A stretch of 15,688 nucleotides of DNA from Synergistota bacterium (GCA_021161545.1 JAGHAJ010000145.1:1-15688), one strand, 5' to 3'. Shown: positions 1 to 7,954, counted from the first letter of the stretch. A program made the numbers and translations. Notes: generated by a model not told the origin, from the sequence alone.

Positions 1-541
1 GAAAGGCAAGCTCCAGATAGTAAATAACCATCGGAAAGTAAAACAGCAAAAATCCAGACAATTGACCACCAAATATCTTTGCTCTATGGTAAGGAAAGAA
101 TGTAAAAATCACAGCACCAACAAAGGCTGAAAACCTATCTTTTGTGTAAAGGTAGAGCAAAAGATATGAAAAAAGTCCCGAAAGTAGAAAGGAAATTACC
201 ACAAGTGCATTATAGCCTGCCGCAACAGAGATAAGAAGAGAAAAGGGTATGGTAACAGCAGAAAAAGGCAGGACATAATAGCCACCAGCACGAATCTCAT
301 TACTTATATTGAATGTGTATGGGTCTGTAAACCAGGGTATGTGCCCAACCACCGCCTCCTTTAGCAACCAGAATATGTAATAAACCTGAAGGGAATCGCT
401 CTGGAAAACCTTTATAATCCTGTGCACATCCGCATAAACGGAAAAAGGTATGCTGTCACTAAAGTGCAGAAAAACCGGATACATGGATACCACCGTAATA
501 GAAACAAAAGCAATAACAATTAACCGCTTTTTAACTCCCAT
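1..541 (-). CDS. GT-C-like integral membrane protein, N-terminal part (cut by left edge)
   Basis: An open frame starts at ATG 541 and runs 180 codons without a stop to the window edge, so the C-terminus is missing. The start has a good ribosome site, AAGGGG, six bases upstream. The protein begins MGVKKRLIVIAFVSITVV, a first membrane segment or signal anchor. A polar loop follows with GHIPWFTDP near residues 64-72, then several hydrophobic helices containing YNALVVISFLLSGLFSYLL and FTFFPYHRAK. This arrangement (loop with a W/F-x-D-P element, then YN...LLSGL...YLL, then FxPYRxAH-like) is typical of large uncharacterised polytopic membrane proteins related to GT-C glycosyltransferases and YfhO. 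Such enzymes take sugar from polyprenyl-phosphate donors on the outer face of the membrane. The substrate cannot be told. It lies 273 bases downstream of the 973-residue GT-C gene and has its own candidate promoter, so it may be a separate transcript. Confidence 0.75.
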   Translation of the reverse strand, partial: MGVKKRLIVIAFVSITVVSMYPVFLHFSDSIPFSVYADVHRIIKVFQSDSLQVYYIFWLLKEAVVGHIPWFTDPYTFNISNEIRAGGYYVLPFSAVTIPFSLLISVAAGYNALVVISFLLSGLFSYLLLYLYTKDRFSAFVGAVIFTFFPYHRAKIFGGQLSGFLLFYFPMVIYYLELAF

Positions 542-814
542 ATCCTACCCCTTACCACAAAGAGTCATCCTATTTCTGCTTCACTCTTACTGTAAAGAAC
601 CAACTTTGAAGCTCGAACATTCATACACTAATCATTATACCAACTCATCTATCAAACACAACAAGAACTTCTCCTAACCCATGATATTTACCCTGAAGAA
701 ATGCTCTCTTCCCGCAGACACCTCATACCAGTGGTTTAACAGGAAAACTATTGCTCGCTCAAAGGAAAATCACAACCTTCCTCATGAAAAGCACCTTTTA
801 TTGAGCTACAAAAC
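542..814 (-). other. Intergenic region between two GT-C genes, with coding-like scraps
   Basis: This 273-base gap holds the extended -10 promoter and no clear factor-independent terminator. An 8-codon ORF (785-759, MRKVVIFL then TGA) sits behind an AAGGTG ribosome-site-like motif; its residues resemble the first strand of many glycosyltransferases. A separate frame stays open for about 31 codons roughly between 775 and 683. These may be decayed gene remains or chance; I could not identify a family. Confidence 0.3.
634..642 (-). promoter_or_regulatory. Extended -10 promoter candidate for the leftmost gene
   Basis: On the minus strand the sequence TGGTATAAT reads as TG-n-TATAAT, an exact extended -10 element of the main sigma factor. 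The -35 region is poor: only TTGTGT at 16-base spacing. That is tolerated by extended -10 promoters. Transcription would start near 627 and leave a leader of about 86 bases before ATG 541. Confidence 0.45.
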
Positions 815-3736
815 CTATCTTAACATAGCAGACAGCTCATCCACTTTTCCACCAAATATCTTAAAAAGCTCAGCCTTATTCAACTTCTTAGCAGAATTTG
901 CCAGTGCACCATAAAGTTTCAACTCCATATCCAAGAGCGTTCTTCTGTAATCAGGCATCACCTTCACACCTCCGAAGTAAACAGGAATGCCCCCTTCATA
1001 GTGAAATCGCAGTTCAAAGCCATCTATGGAAAGCGGTGCATAAAAGTCAAGCTCTATCAGATTCCATCCATCCTTAAGGTTTTTAACCTTAATAACCTTC
1101 CTTTCACCCTTTCCGTAGAAGTTCCACAAAAAGTGGTGTATAACATCTACCGCACCGATGCTGGTATCTGTGTCATCAACAATGTTACCCCTCACTGGTT
1201 TTATAAAGAAGTATACCTTATACCAGCCTCTGTGGAACAGACCACCATTAACATAACCCTGTGTCCAAATTTTCGCCCACTTCCCTCTCTTCGAAGGAAC
1301 AAATTCCACAACCTTATCACCAGACTCATATGGGTAAATCACCTTTCCTCCAAGCATGCCAATCTTCTCAAAATCTTTTACATGGTAAAAGAGCTCATTC
1401 CAGTATACCAACTGAGGGCTTACTCTCATACATTTCTCATAATCCTCTAACCAGCTTGAATCAACATTTCTTAAAGAAAGTCCATATATCTCTTCCCAAA
1501 ACCTTCCATAGCGATTCTCTGCCTCCTTCCATACCTTAAGAACGTGTTTATAATCTTTAAGATTGTAGTAAGCTCGAATGAGATTAGCATAATCACCCGG
1601 AGTGGCATTTCCACCAGCAACCACTTGCTTAAGAAGATTAGATGCTTCTTTATACCTGTTGAACTTTAGTAAGTATTCTGCTATATCCCTCTTTTTGGTG
1701 AGGATTCTTACAACAAAAGGTTTTCCAGAAAGAGTCTCAAATTTGAACTCATAAAAATACTTAAAGAATGGGTACCTCCTTGCTGGCTTAACCACAAGCA
1801 ACCTATCCCTGTGCTTCCTTACATCCCATGAAGGTCCAAGATCAACTTCTTTATAAAAATCACCGTTCTCAACGGCTACTTTTCCCACACCATAGAACAA
1901 TAATCCAACCTGTCTTACTGGTTCAGGTGAGACTATAGTTACCCTTCCGGTTTCCCACTCTCTGCAAAGTATCGTATCCTCATCTTGATTGACATCTCTC
2001 TCACTGTAAAATACAACCCGTGAACTTCTCAACCCTCTATAAACAAATCCCGGCTGGCGAACGCTGGGAAGTATATCTACATAATCAGACTTGAATATGT
2101 GAACATCTGTATTCCACATGTTCAAGAACATGGTAGCAAAGCTTTTAACAGGTATATAATGACACTTTTTAATCAGTTTTTTATCAATGTTTTCATCGTA
2201 ATTCACTCTTTCATCAGTTATTATGTAGCCTTTTAACCCACATCCAGGAAACATACCGCAACCTATTACCCTATAACCTCTATTAACAAAAGATGGAGGT
2301 GCTCCAACCTGCATGTACACTTTCGAGAAAGAAGGAACATTGTTATACCACCACCTTCTCGCAAGAGCTCTCGTTTCACCCAAGTAAAACATATATCTCG
2401 TTACCATACCATCATAAAAAGAAGGCAATAGTAGAATAAATCCAATTGTTGCAACCCCTACAAACTTCACCACTCTGGAATTATTGATACAAGACAATTT
2501 TCCCCACACAACAGAGAGAAGATAACCGACGCACAGGTAAACATAGGGTAGAATGCCTACCGTATCACGCGGACGCTCATAGTAAGGTTTGTATACCACC
2601 ATTGCCAAAAAGTATAGTATCACGTACAAAAGGAGCAAGAAACTTTCTGGATGTTTCTTTCTATTACAGTATAGTAAAACCATAGAAAAAAGCATTATAA
2701 TAAGATATGCAAAGTTCACAATATTCCTGAAGCTATAAAACTTCCACTGCTCATCGAGCCCTATTCCCATACCAAAGAGCGAAGCCACAAAGCCTTTCAT
2801 ACCTGCCCAATATACCAGCGGGTTCAAATATTTATGGAAAAACTCAGAGCTAAAGACACTGCTGTGGAGTCCAGCTGTTGCATGGTGTACAGTAGAACTG
2901 TGGTGGTGTAAAGCAAGTCCAACATAGTGATGAATATGTTGTGGATTGAAAATGCTTAACAATCGCAAAAACACGTCACTTGGATAAAAGAATAAACTAG
3001 GGGACCCTATACCAAACCCTACCAAAGAGAAAAATACCAATAACCATAGGTGTCCACTAAACACAGCTTTCAATTTGCTCTTTTTACCGGCAAAATGCAC
3101 ATAAATGCCAATCAAACCTATCACACCAGTATATATCTCACAGGAAGTAGCTATACCGGTAAATATACCAAACAAAATGTAATCTATAAGTTTATGCCTC
3201 TCATGTATCCTCAGAGCAAACAGAAACGCAAGAGTAGAAAATGCCACAGCAGGTACTGCCCCATGTGCTACTTTGGCATACATGATAAATTGCGGAGTAT
3301 TCACGAGCAGTAAAGCTGAAAAGACCCCTATCCATATATTCCTGAAGAGCTTTTTCCCCATAATGGCAGTAGTAAGAACAGCAACAACTCCCCATGTGAC
3401 GGTCATTATTCTCAGGAAAAACACAATACTCCAGTAATTCATGGCCCATCGTGAACCATCCAATCCATGAAAATTACACACAAAAACTCTTAATAAGAGA
3501 TACACATAGTAATCTAAGGTAACTGCACCCATCTTAACAACATTGCAAATATTACTCGCTTCTCTAAATGGATTAGAAAGAAGTGCATTAAAATAACCAA
3601 ACTTTCCAAACACATCCGGATGGGAAACGATGAACGGCATACCGTAGAAGACATTCGAAGATAAAACATAAAAGGCATATACTACCAAACCACTGAGTGC
3701 TGTAATCTCAAGAAACTTGATCTTACTACTTTGCAT
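815..3736 (-). CDS. GT-C family membrane glycosyltransferase with TPR-like and beta-rich C-terminal tail
   Basis: A 973-residue protein. Residues about 10-440 are a polytopic membrane domain of the PMT/ArnT (GT39/GT83-like) GT-C type. TM1 is followed by an outer loop with H39-P40-D41, where relatives carry the catalytic HPDE-like acidic motif; here the following residue is Val. After the last helix comes GETRALARRWWYNNVP, matching the DTRTLAxxWIExNIP segment usual in these proteins. An outer loop at about 263-299 is very rich in histidine. Residues about 450-680 look mostly extracytoplasmic. About 680-760 reads as TPR-like helix pairs (YKEASNLLKQVV, YANLIRAYYNLKDYKHVLKVW). About 795-945 is a predicted beta-sandwich with aromatic and glycine-rich strands, then a helical tail. 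The family moves sugar from a polyprenyl-phosphate donor outside the membrane. ATG 3736 is backed by AGGGGGTGA, 21 bases after the upstream GT4 stop, so it is the last gene of that operon. Donor, acceptor and the role of the tail are unknown. Confidence 0.8.
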   Translation of the reverse strand: MQSSKIKFLEITALSGLVVYAFYVLSSNVFYGMPFIVSHPDVFGKFGYFNALLSNPFREASNICNVVKMGAVTLDYYVYLLLRVFVCNFHGLDGSRWAMNYWSIVFFLRIMTVTWGVVAVLTTAIMGKKLFRNIWIGVFSALLLVNTPQFIMYAKVAHGAVPAVAFSTLAFLFALRIHERHKLIDYILFGIFTGIATSCEIYTGVIGLIGIYVHFAGKKSKLKAVFSGHLWLLVFFSLVGFGIGSPSLFFYPSDVFLRLLSIFNPQHIHHYVGLALHHHSSTVHHATAGLHSSVFSSEFFHKYLNPLVYWAGMKGFVASLFGMGIGLDEQWKFYSFRNIVNFAYLIIMLFSMVLLYCNRKKHPESFLLLLYVILYFLAMVVYKPYYERPRDTVGILPYVYLCVGYLLSVVWGKLSCINNSRVVKFVGVATIGFILLLPSFYDGMVTRYMFYLGETRALARRWWYNNVPSFSKVYMQVGAPPSFVNRGYRVIGCGMFPGCGLKGYIITDERVNYDENIDKKLIKKCHYIPVKSFATMFLNMWNTDVHIFKSDYVDILPSVRQPGFVYRGLRSSRVVFYSERDVNQDEDTILCREWETGRVTIVSPEPVRQVGLLFYGVGKVAVENGDFYKEVDLGPSWDVRKHRDRLLVVKPARRYPFFKYFYEFKFETLSGKPFVVRILTKKRDIAEYLLKFNRYKEASNLLKQVVAGGNATPGDYANLIRAYYNLKDYKHVLKVWKEAENRYGRFWEEIYGLSLRNVDSSWLEDYEKCMRVSPQLVYWNELFYHVKDFEKIGMLGGKVIYPYESGDKVVEFVPSKRGKWAKIWTQGYVNGGLFHRGWYKVYFFIKPVRGNIVDDTDTSIGAVDVIHHFLWNFYGKGERKVIKVKNLKDGWNLIELDFYAPLSIDGFELRFHYEGGIPVYFGGVKVMPDYRRTLLDMELKLYGALANSAKKLNKAELFKIFGGKVDELSAMLR

Positions 3737-3757
3737 AAATTCACCCCCTAATAAGTA

Positions 3758-4939
3758 TCAAACTCCCAAATTCCATGAATACTCCTTTACCAACATCTTA
3801 CTGACTTCAATTATCCTTCTGGTTATTATCTCATCTGAAAACCTCTCCAAAACCATCTTCCTACCTTTTATCCCCATCTTCATACGCAGTTCGGCATCAC
3901 ATAAAAGCCTTTCAACAGCATCTGCCAGAGCATTCACATCCTTTGGAGGAACCAAAAAACCATTTTCACCATCAACTACAGTTTCTTTGCATCCAGGGGC
4001 ATCAGTAGTAACCACAGGTTTACCCATTGACATAGCCTCAAGGACCGTTCTTGGTATCCCTTCTCTATAATAACTTGGAAGCACATATATATCCGTGACA
4101 AAAAGTATCTCCCTCACATCATCCCTTTCCCCAAGAAACTTTATGAAAGATACTTCCCCATATTCCTTGAGTGTTTCCAGAGGAATACTATCAGGACTCC
4201 CGTCATATTCTCCACCAACTACCAGAAATACAGTCTCCTCGTGTCTTCTATGTAACTCCCTTGCCATTTGTAGAAATTCCAATATCCCTTTACTCTTCAG
4301 CAGTCTTGCTACTACAGTCACCACTATATTTGCTTCAGAAATGCCCAATTCTTTGCGAACCTCCTCCACATGTTCAATATTTGCATTCTCAGTAGAAAAG
4401 AAACACGTATCTACCCCTGTTCCGCTGATAATTATTGCTTTTTGGGTATCAAAAAGGGAAAGTAGTTCCTTAAAGTCATCCTCGTTCTGAAAGATAACTC
4501 TGTCAGCAATTCTAAAAGCCAGTGAATATAAAATCCGAGACAAAAACCTCAGTAGCTTAACTTTTAAAGTATTCCCTATATACAGATAACCCAATCCTGT
4601 CACACAATTAACAATAACAGGAATACCTGTCATCCACCCGGCTATTGCACCATAAACATTGGGCTTTATAGTAAATGTATAAACTATGTTAAATCTTTCT
4701 CTTTTAAATATTTTATACACAGCGTATATTGTGGAAATAGCCGACAAAGGGTTCAAACTCCTCCTGTTCATGCGGTAATTCATTACTTTTATACCAGCTT
4801 CCCTCAGCTTATCACAATACTTACCTTCAGGTATTATTGCATAAACATCAAAACCCTCATTCTTAAGTGCCTTCATCCATGAAAGCCTGAATAGATACAG
4901 GTTCCAATCAAGATGCGATAAGAACGCTATTTTTACCAT
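3758..4939 (-). CDS. Glycosyltransferase family 4 (PglA/CapM-like)
   Basis: A retaining GT-B fold enzyme of about 393 residues, normal for GT4. The N-terminal acceptor domain starts VKIAFLSHLDWNLYLFRLSW. The C-terminal nucleotide-sugar domain has VVARLLKSKGILEF, FLGERDDVREIL and the E-x7-E signature REGIPRTVLEAMSMG near residues 295-305, followed by GKPVVTTDAPGCKETVVDG. This wording (SYYREGIPRTVLEAMSMGKP) is typical of the PglA/CapM group, which add HexNAc-type sugars to undecaprenyl-diphosphate intermediates; the exact sugar is inferred only. No membrane helix is obvious, so it should act on the cytoplasmic face. A GTG at 4948 is in frame, but ATG 4939 has GGAG eight bases upstream and gives the standard N-terminus, so I chose it. 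It is separated by 82 bases from the upstream GT4 and by 21 from the downstream GT-C gene. Confidence 0.87.
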   Translation of the reverse strand: MVKIAFLSHLDWNLYLFRLSWMKALKNEGFDVYAIIPEGKYCDKLREAGIKVMNYRMNRRSLNPLSAISTIYAVYKIFKRERFNIVYTFTIKPNVYGAIAGWMTGIPVIVNCVTGLGYLYIGNTLKVKLLRFLSRILYSLAFRIADRVIFQNEDDFKELLSLFDTQKAIIISGTGVDTCFFSTENANIEHVEEVRKELGISEANIVVTVVARLLKSKGILEFLQMARELHRRHEETVFLVVGGEYDGSPDSIPLETLKEYGEVSFIKFLGERDDVREILFVTDIYVLPSYYREGIPRTVLEAMSMGKPVVTTDAPGCKETVVDGENGFLVPPKDVNALADAVERLLCDAELRMKMGIKGRKMVLERFSDEIITRRIIEVSKMLVKEYSWNLGV

Positions 4940-4947
4940 TCTGTCCA

Positions 4948-4951
4948 CTCC
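4948..4951 (-). promoter_or_regulatory. Ribosome binding site deciding the GT4 start
   Basis: GGAG lies eight bases before ATG 4939 and overlaps the competing in-frame GTG at 4948, which has no well-placed site of its own. This supports ATG 4939 as the start. Confidence 0.55.
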
Positions 4952-5018
4952 ATACTTCTCGGTAATGTCAAGTCAACTCATCCACCTTCTATTTCATCTG
5001 TTTCTCACGTGTCTCCTC

Positions 5019-6155
5019 TCAGTGACAGAGAGTTCTATATATTTCCTCATACCGCTTTACCACCTCAGATATAGAAAAATTCTCCATAATACGCTTTCGA
5101 GCTCTAAACCCAAGTTGCTTGCGATCTTCTTTGCTCATGTCTAAAAGACTCTCAATTGCCTCAGCTAATGAAGAAGCATCCTTAGGCAAAACAACCCTTC
5201 CGGTATCATCAACAATTAACGCAGAGTCTCCAACATCCGTGACAACACATGGAACTCCACACGCCATTGCCTCACCTATCACGTTTGGGAATGCCTCTCC
5301 AGAAGAAGAAGAAACAAAAACATCAAGAGACGCCATTATACGGGGGATATCCTCCCTCTCCCCAAGTATATGAAAACACTTCCGTAAATCAAATTTATCA
5401 ATCAACGTAGCTATTTCCTTATTCTTCCATGTAACGTCACGTCCACACATTAAAAAATGGACATCAAAACCATCTTCACATATCTTGCTCGCAGAAGTAA
5501 TAAAATTCTTGTGGCCTTTCATGGGATGAAATCTCGCTATCATTCCAACCAAAACGGTGTCTTCCGACACTCCCAATTCATTCCTTACTGAGATACGCGC
5601 TTGAGTATCTGGCTTAAACACCTTCGTATCAAACCCATTAGGAACAACAACCATCTTCGTAGAATCATACCCCAATGAGGCATGCACCTTTAAAGATGCA
5701 TTTGAACAGCATATAATCTTATCTGGCACCCACCTCGACAACCAAGCACAAAGCTTTGCAACCAATACAGTCCTCCTTTTAATAACATCTATATCAAGGT
5801 TACTATGATGAATACCCCACACCACATGAATCCTACCCATAATCTTAGCAATCACACCGCCAATAAGGTCTGCATGATACATCCACGTCTGAACTATGTC
5901 CGGTTGCCAATCTCTCAAAAACCTTGCCAGTTTCACAACTCCAGCCAGAGATGGCACTCCCCTTTTCATACCAAGGCTCAACACTGGGACCCCTAACTTT
6001 TCTATCTTCGCCCCCAACATCCCAGCTTCCATCATAGAGACCACACTCCACAAAAATTCATCACTATTCGCCTCTTTAAGTAGCTTATAAAGCATCACTT
6101 CTGCTCCGCCAACATCAAGATCAGTAATAATATGAGCAATCTTTATCTTCTCCAT
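5019..6155 (-). CDS. Glycosyltransferase family 4
   Basis: A GT-B fold, retaining glycosyltransferase of 378 residues. The N-terminus IKIAHIITDLDVGGAEVML is the classic GT4 opening with the GGAE turn. It continues with PDIVQTWMYHADLIGGVIA and VWGIHHSN. The donor domain has VVVPNGFDTKVFKPD, VGMIARFHPMKGHKNFI and the E-x7-E signature SSGEAFPNVIGEAMACGVP near residues 283-300. It should transfer a sugar from a nucleotide donor to the growing lipid-linked repeat in the cytoplasm; the sugar cannot be read from sequence. ATG 6155 overlaps the TGA of the preceding dehydrogenase remnant in TGATG, so the two are translationally coupled. A GTG at 6158 is also in frame but the ATG fits the AGG-containing ribosome site better. 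The next gene is another GT4 82 bases downstream, so it lies mid-operon. Confidence 0.87.
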   Translation of the reverse strand: MEKIKIAHIITDLDVGGAEVMLYKLLKEANSDEFLWSVVSMMEAGMLGAKIEKLGVPVLSLGMKRGVPSLAGVVKLARFLRDWQPDIVQTWMYHADLIGGVIAKIMGRIHVVWGIHHSNLDIDVIKRRTVLVAKLCAWLSRWVPDKIICCSNASLKVHASLGYDSTKMVVVPNGFDTKVFKPDTQARISVRNELGVSEDTVLVGMIARFHPMKGHKNFITSASKICEDGFDVHFLMCGRDVTWKNKEIATLIDKFDLRKCFHILGEREDIPRIMASLDVFVSSSSGEAFPNVIGEAMACGVPCVVTDVGDSALIVDDTGRVVLPKDASSLAEAIESLLDMSKEDRKQLGFRARKRIMENFSISEVVKRYEEIYRTLCH

Positions 6156-6490
6156 CACAACCTGCCATCCACAAACCTCGCATCAAAAAAACCCTTAACA
6201 TCATAAACGACACAAGCACCGCTTCCCCTGAGTCTCCGAATGTCGATTTCTCTGAACTTATCATGTGCCACCGTTAGTACAACAGCATCATAAACATTAA
6301 GGTAAAGTCCCTCTATATTAATAAGCTCTATACCGTAATTATGCATGACATCCTCAACATTAGCAACAGGATCATATACATCCATATCATACCCCACACT
6401 ATCAAAAACCCTTCCAAACTCCACTGCTAACGGTAATCCAACATACCCTAATCCTACAACACAAATACACAACCCATTAGATCCTTCCAA
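6155..6490 (-). pseudogene. Nucleotide-sugar (UDP-HexNAc/UDP-glucose type) dehydrogenase with in-frame internal deletion
   Basis: The ORF encodes 111 residues where this family (WbpA, WecC, TviB/VipA) has about 420. Residues 7-35 are its N-terminal NAD-binding start, ICVVGLGYVGLPLAVEFG then VGYD. At about residue 36 (near 6385) the protein jumps to the C-terminal UDP-binding domain: DVYDPVANVEDVMHNYGIEL, YDAVVLTVAHDKF and CVVYDVKGFF, ending in DGRL as full-length members do. About 300 residues are absent, including most of the Rossmann domain, the dimer helix and the catalytic cysteine, so it cannot oxidise a UDP-sugar. The frame is intact across the junction and the start is well marked: TTG 6490 with AAGGAGG seven bases upstream. 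Its stop overlaps the next GT4 start. It may simply be a remnant kept as the operon head for translation of the GT4 genes, or a small stable protein with another role. Confidence 0.85.
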
Positions 6491-6497
6491 ATCATAC

Positions 6498-6504
6498 CCT
6501 CCTT
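6498..6504 (-). promoter_or_regulatory. Strong ribosome binding site for the TTG start of the dehydrogenase remnant
   Basis: A full AAGGAGG stands seven bases before TTG 6490. An ATG at 6496 is out of frame and only two bases from the site, and would give just 13 codons. The placement supports the unusual TTG start and continued translation of the remnant. Confidence 0.6.
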
Positions 6505-6537
6505 ATCCGATGTAGTACTACTCTCAAAAACACATAA

Positions 6538-6566
6538 ATTCCATCCTATCCCAAGGTATAGGTCAA
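6538..6566 (-). promoter_or_regulatory. Candidate promoter for the dehydrogenase-remnant/GT4/GT4/GT-C operon
   Basis: On the minus strand TTGACC (6566-6561, five of six to the -35 consensus) is followed after 17 bases by TGGAAT (6543-6538, four of six to the -10 consensus). The start site would fall near 6531, about 40 bases before TTG 6490. Position and spacing are good, but the -10 is weak. Confidence 0.35.
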
Positions 6567-6787
6567 CTGAATTACTTCCTGAGAATAGCTTTGAAAAAAA
6601 CTTGGACCCTTACTACAAACCTACCGTAACTATTCCCTTCTCCTTTTTAACATATCAACCCGGCAAAACCTACTTATCCATAATTCCCTAAGGTCAAAAC
6701 GTTTACTCCTCTATAGAAAACCACACACCACTTTTCATACATAGACCAAAGTCAGGATAAGCACTCCATAAAGAATCAAAAATGCAT

Positions 6788-7954
6788 CTATAACTCATCG
6801 ATATTAAGCACCGCATTTTCTTTAGGGTTCATACTCAAAGTCCTCAAAAACTTAGTTCCATAGTAAAATAGTTCTCCAATTAAAATTTTCCCACTGTCAT
6901 CCTGCCACAAATCATCATAAGCATCGGCCTTTGAAAAGATATGATACAAATTAAATTCTCCCCTTACTAAACCCACTAAAAACGCTATAATACTACCCGC
7001 TATCCATTTGACTTTTACTCCTTTTCTATAATCAAGTACAGGTTCAATATCGCCATCTTTCAAAATCTTATATACCAGATAAGGGAAATCCACACCAGCT
7101 ATATATGAGAGCGCCAACGAACCCCAAAACCTTGGGTTAATCTCTATAAACCATCCTTGCCTTCGCTTTTCATTATACTTAAACTCGACCATGGCTACGC
7201 CATTCCAGTTTAAGTATTTCAAAATTTGATAAGCATAGTCCTCAAGTAAGGAATTTTCAAAGCTTTCTCTTAGAGTACTTGTGCCGCCAGTGGAAATCTT
7301 CTCTTGAATCCTCCTGTGGGTGAATTTAGCCCTTAATTCACCTTTATTAAAAAGTAAAGAGACACCATAGCCTATCCCATCTACTTTTTCCTGAACAACA
7401 AAATTCCCTATATCTTTCTCAAACTTCTTAACCTCATCTTCATTTCTTGGATAGAAAACTCCCTTAGCGCTATTAGTGTTTAAATATTTTATAACAATAT
7501 TTCCATCATAATACCGAAAAAAGTGGAGTACATCATCTATACTTTTGGCATAAACAGTTTCCGGTATCGGAATACCTAACATCTTAGCGAGCATAGAACT
7601 GCTGTCTTTTTTATGCGCAATTTTTATTTTCTCAAAATTAGGAAGTAAACTCTTTATATTGTTCTTTTCTAACAAATACTGATACTTACTAACCAGAAAG
7701 CTCTCTTCATGAATTGGTATAACATATTGTATGCCTTCCTTAAGACAATATGAAACAATAAAATCAATGAATTTTTTAGGATTTACATAAAAATTTGGAT
7801 AGCAAAAAGTTTTATAAGTAAATTTAGAAAATCGATTCATTGTGATTTTGCTCATATCACCAACAAAAGTTTTTATACCTTTTAAAGCCAGACTTCTATT
7901 CACAATATACGCTACACGATTCCATCCATAAGTAATAAGTGCTTTATCTTCCAT
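6788..7954 (-). CDS. ATP-grasp domain ligase (carboxylate-amine ligase type)
   Basis: A 388-residue protein with the layout of ATP-grasp enzymes found in polysaccharide and natural-product loci. An N-terminal preATP-grasp Rossmann-like part (ALITYGWNRVAYIVNRSLALKGIKTF, then QYVIPIHEESFLV) is followed by the DK-like element AHKKDSSSMLAKMLGIPIPET, ATP-binding strands IVIKYLNTNSAKGVF and FVVQEKVDGIGYGVSLLF, and the metal-binding signature WFIEINPRFWGSLAL near residues 267-281. Such enzymes join a carboxylate to an amine (or other nucleophile) through an acyl-phosphate; decoration of the glycan with an amino acid is an inference. ATG 7954 has AAGGTGA upstream. It lies 138 bases after the deacetylase gene and 297 before the dehydrogenase remnant, so it may be transcribed alone. 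Its DNA is much more AT-rich than the assembly genes (one 60-base line at 7621 is 20% GC), which suggests a different origin. Confidence 0.75.
   Translation of the reverse strand: MEDKALITYGWNRVAYIVNRSLALKGIKTFVGDMSKITMNRFSKFTYKTFCYPNFYVNPKKFIDFIVSYCLKEGIQYVIPIHEESFLVSKYQYLLEKNNIKSLLPNFEKIKIAHKKDSSSMLAKMLGIPIPETVYAKSIDDVLHFFRYYDGNIVIKYLNTNSAKGVFYPRNEDEVKKFEKDIGNFVVQEKVDGIGYGVSLLFNKGELRAKFTHRRIQEKISTGGTSTLRESFENSLLEDYAYQILKYLNWNGVAMVEFKYNEKRRQGWFIEINPRFWGSLALSYIAGVDFPYLVYKILKDGDIEPVLDYRKGVKVKWIAGSIIAFLVGLVRGEFNLYHIFSKADAYDDLWQDDSGKILIGELFYYGTKFLRTLSMNPKENAVLNIDEL

Larger units (their letters stand above)
6491..6787 (-). other. Intergenic region with candidate promoter and coding-like scraps
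   Basis: Almost 300 bases lie between the ATP-grasp gene and the dehydrogenase remnant. I see a promoter candidate near 6538-6566 and several short minus-strand open stretches. One, 6798-6703, would encode 31 residues starting MSYRCIFDSLW but has no ribosome site. Another open run of about 23 codons includes YGRFVVRVQVFFKAILRK. None matches a family I recognise. Decay of a former gene is possible; a plain leader region is equally so. Confidence 0.3.

Noticed and set aside
788-800. Small hairpin AAAAG-GTG-CTTTT after the GT-C gene
   Set aside because: A 5-bp AT-rich stem without a following T-run is too weak to call a terminator.
681-914. Plus-strand ORF of 77 codons
   Set aside because: It partly overlaps the 3' end of the GT-C gene in antisense, has no family resemblance and no ribosome site of note.
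1001-1450. Plus-strand ORF of 149 codons
   Set aside because: It is entirely antisense to the well-supported GT-C gene and its translation has no recognisable domain.
4095-4490. Plus-strand serine-rich ORF of 131 codons
   Set aside because: It is a shadow of the GT4 coding frame; serine-rich, low-complexity translation is typical of antisense frames.
5020-5036. Five-base stem around the stop codon of the second GT4
   Set aside because: CTCTC/GAGAG with a seven-base loop is short, has no T-run and is expected by chance at this size.
6703-6798. Minus-strand ORF of 31 codons overlapping the end of the ATP-grasp gene
   Set aside because: It has an ATG but no ribosome site and no recognisable family; kept only as part of the intergenic observation.
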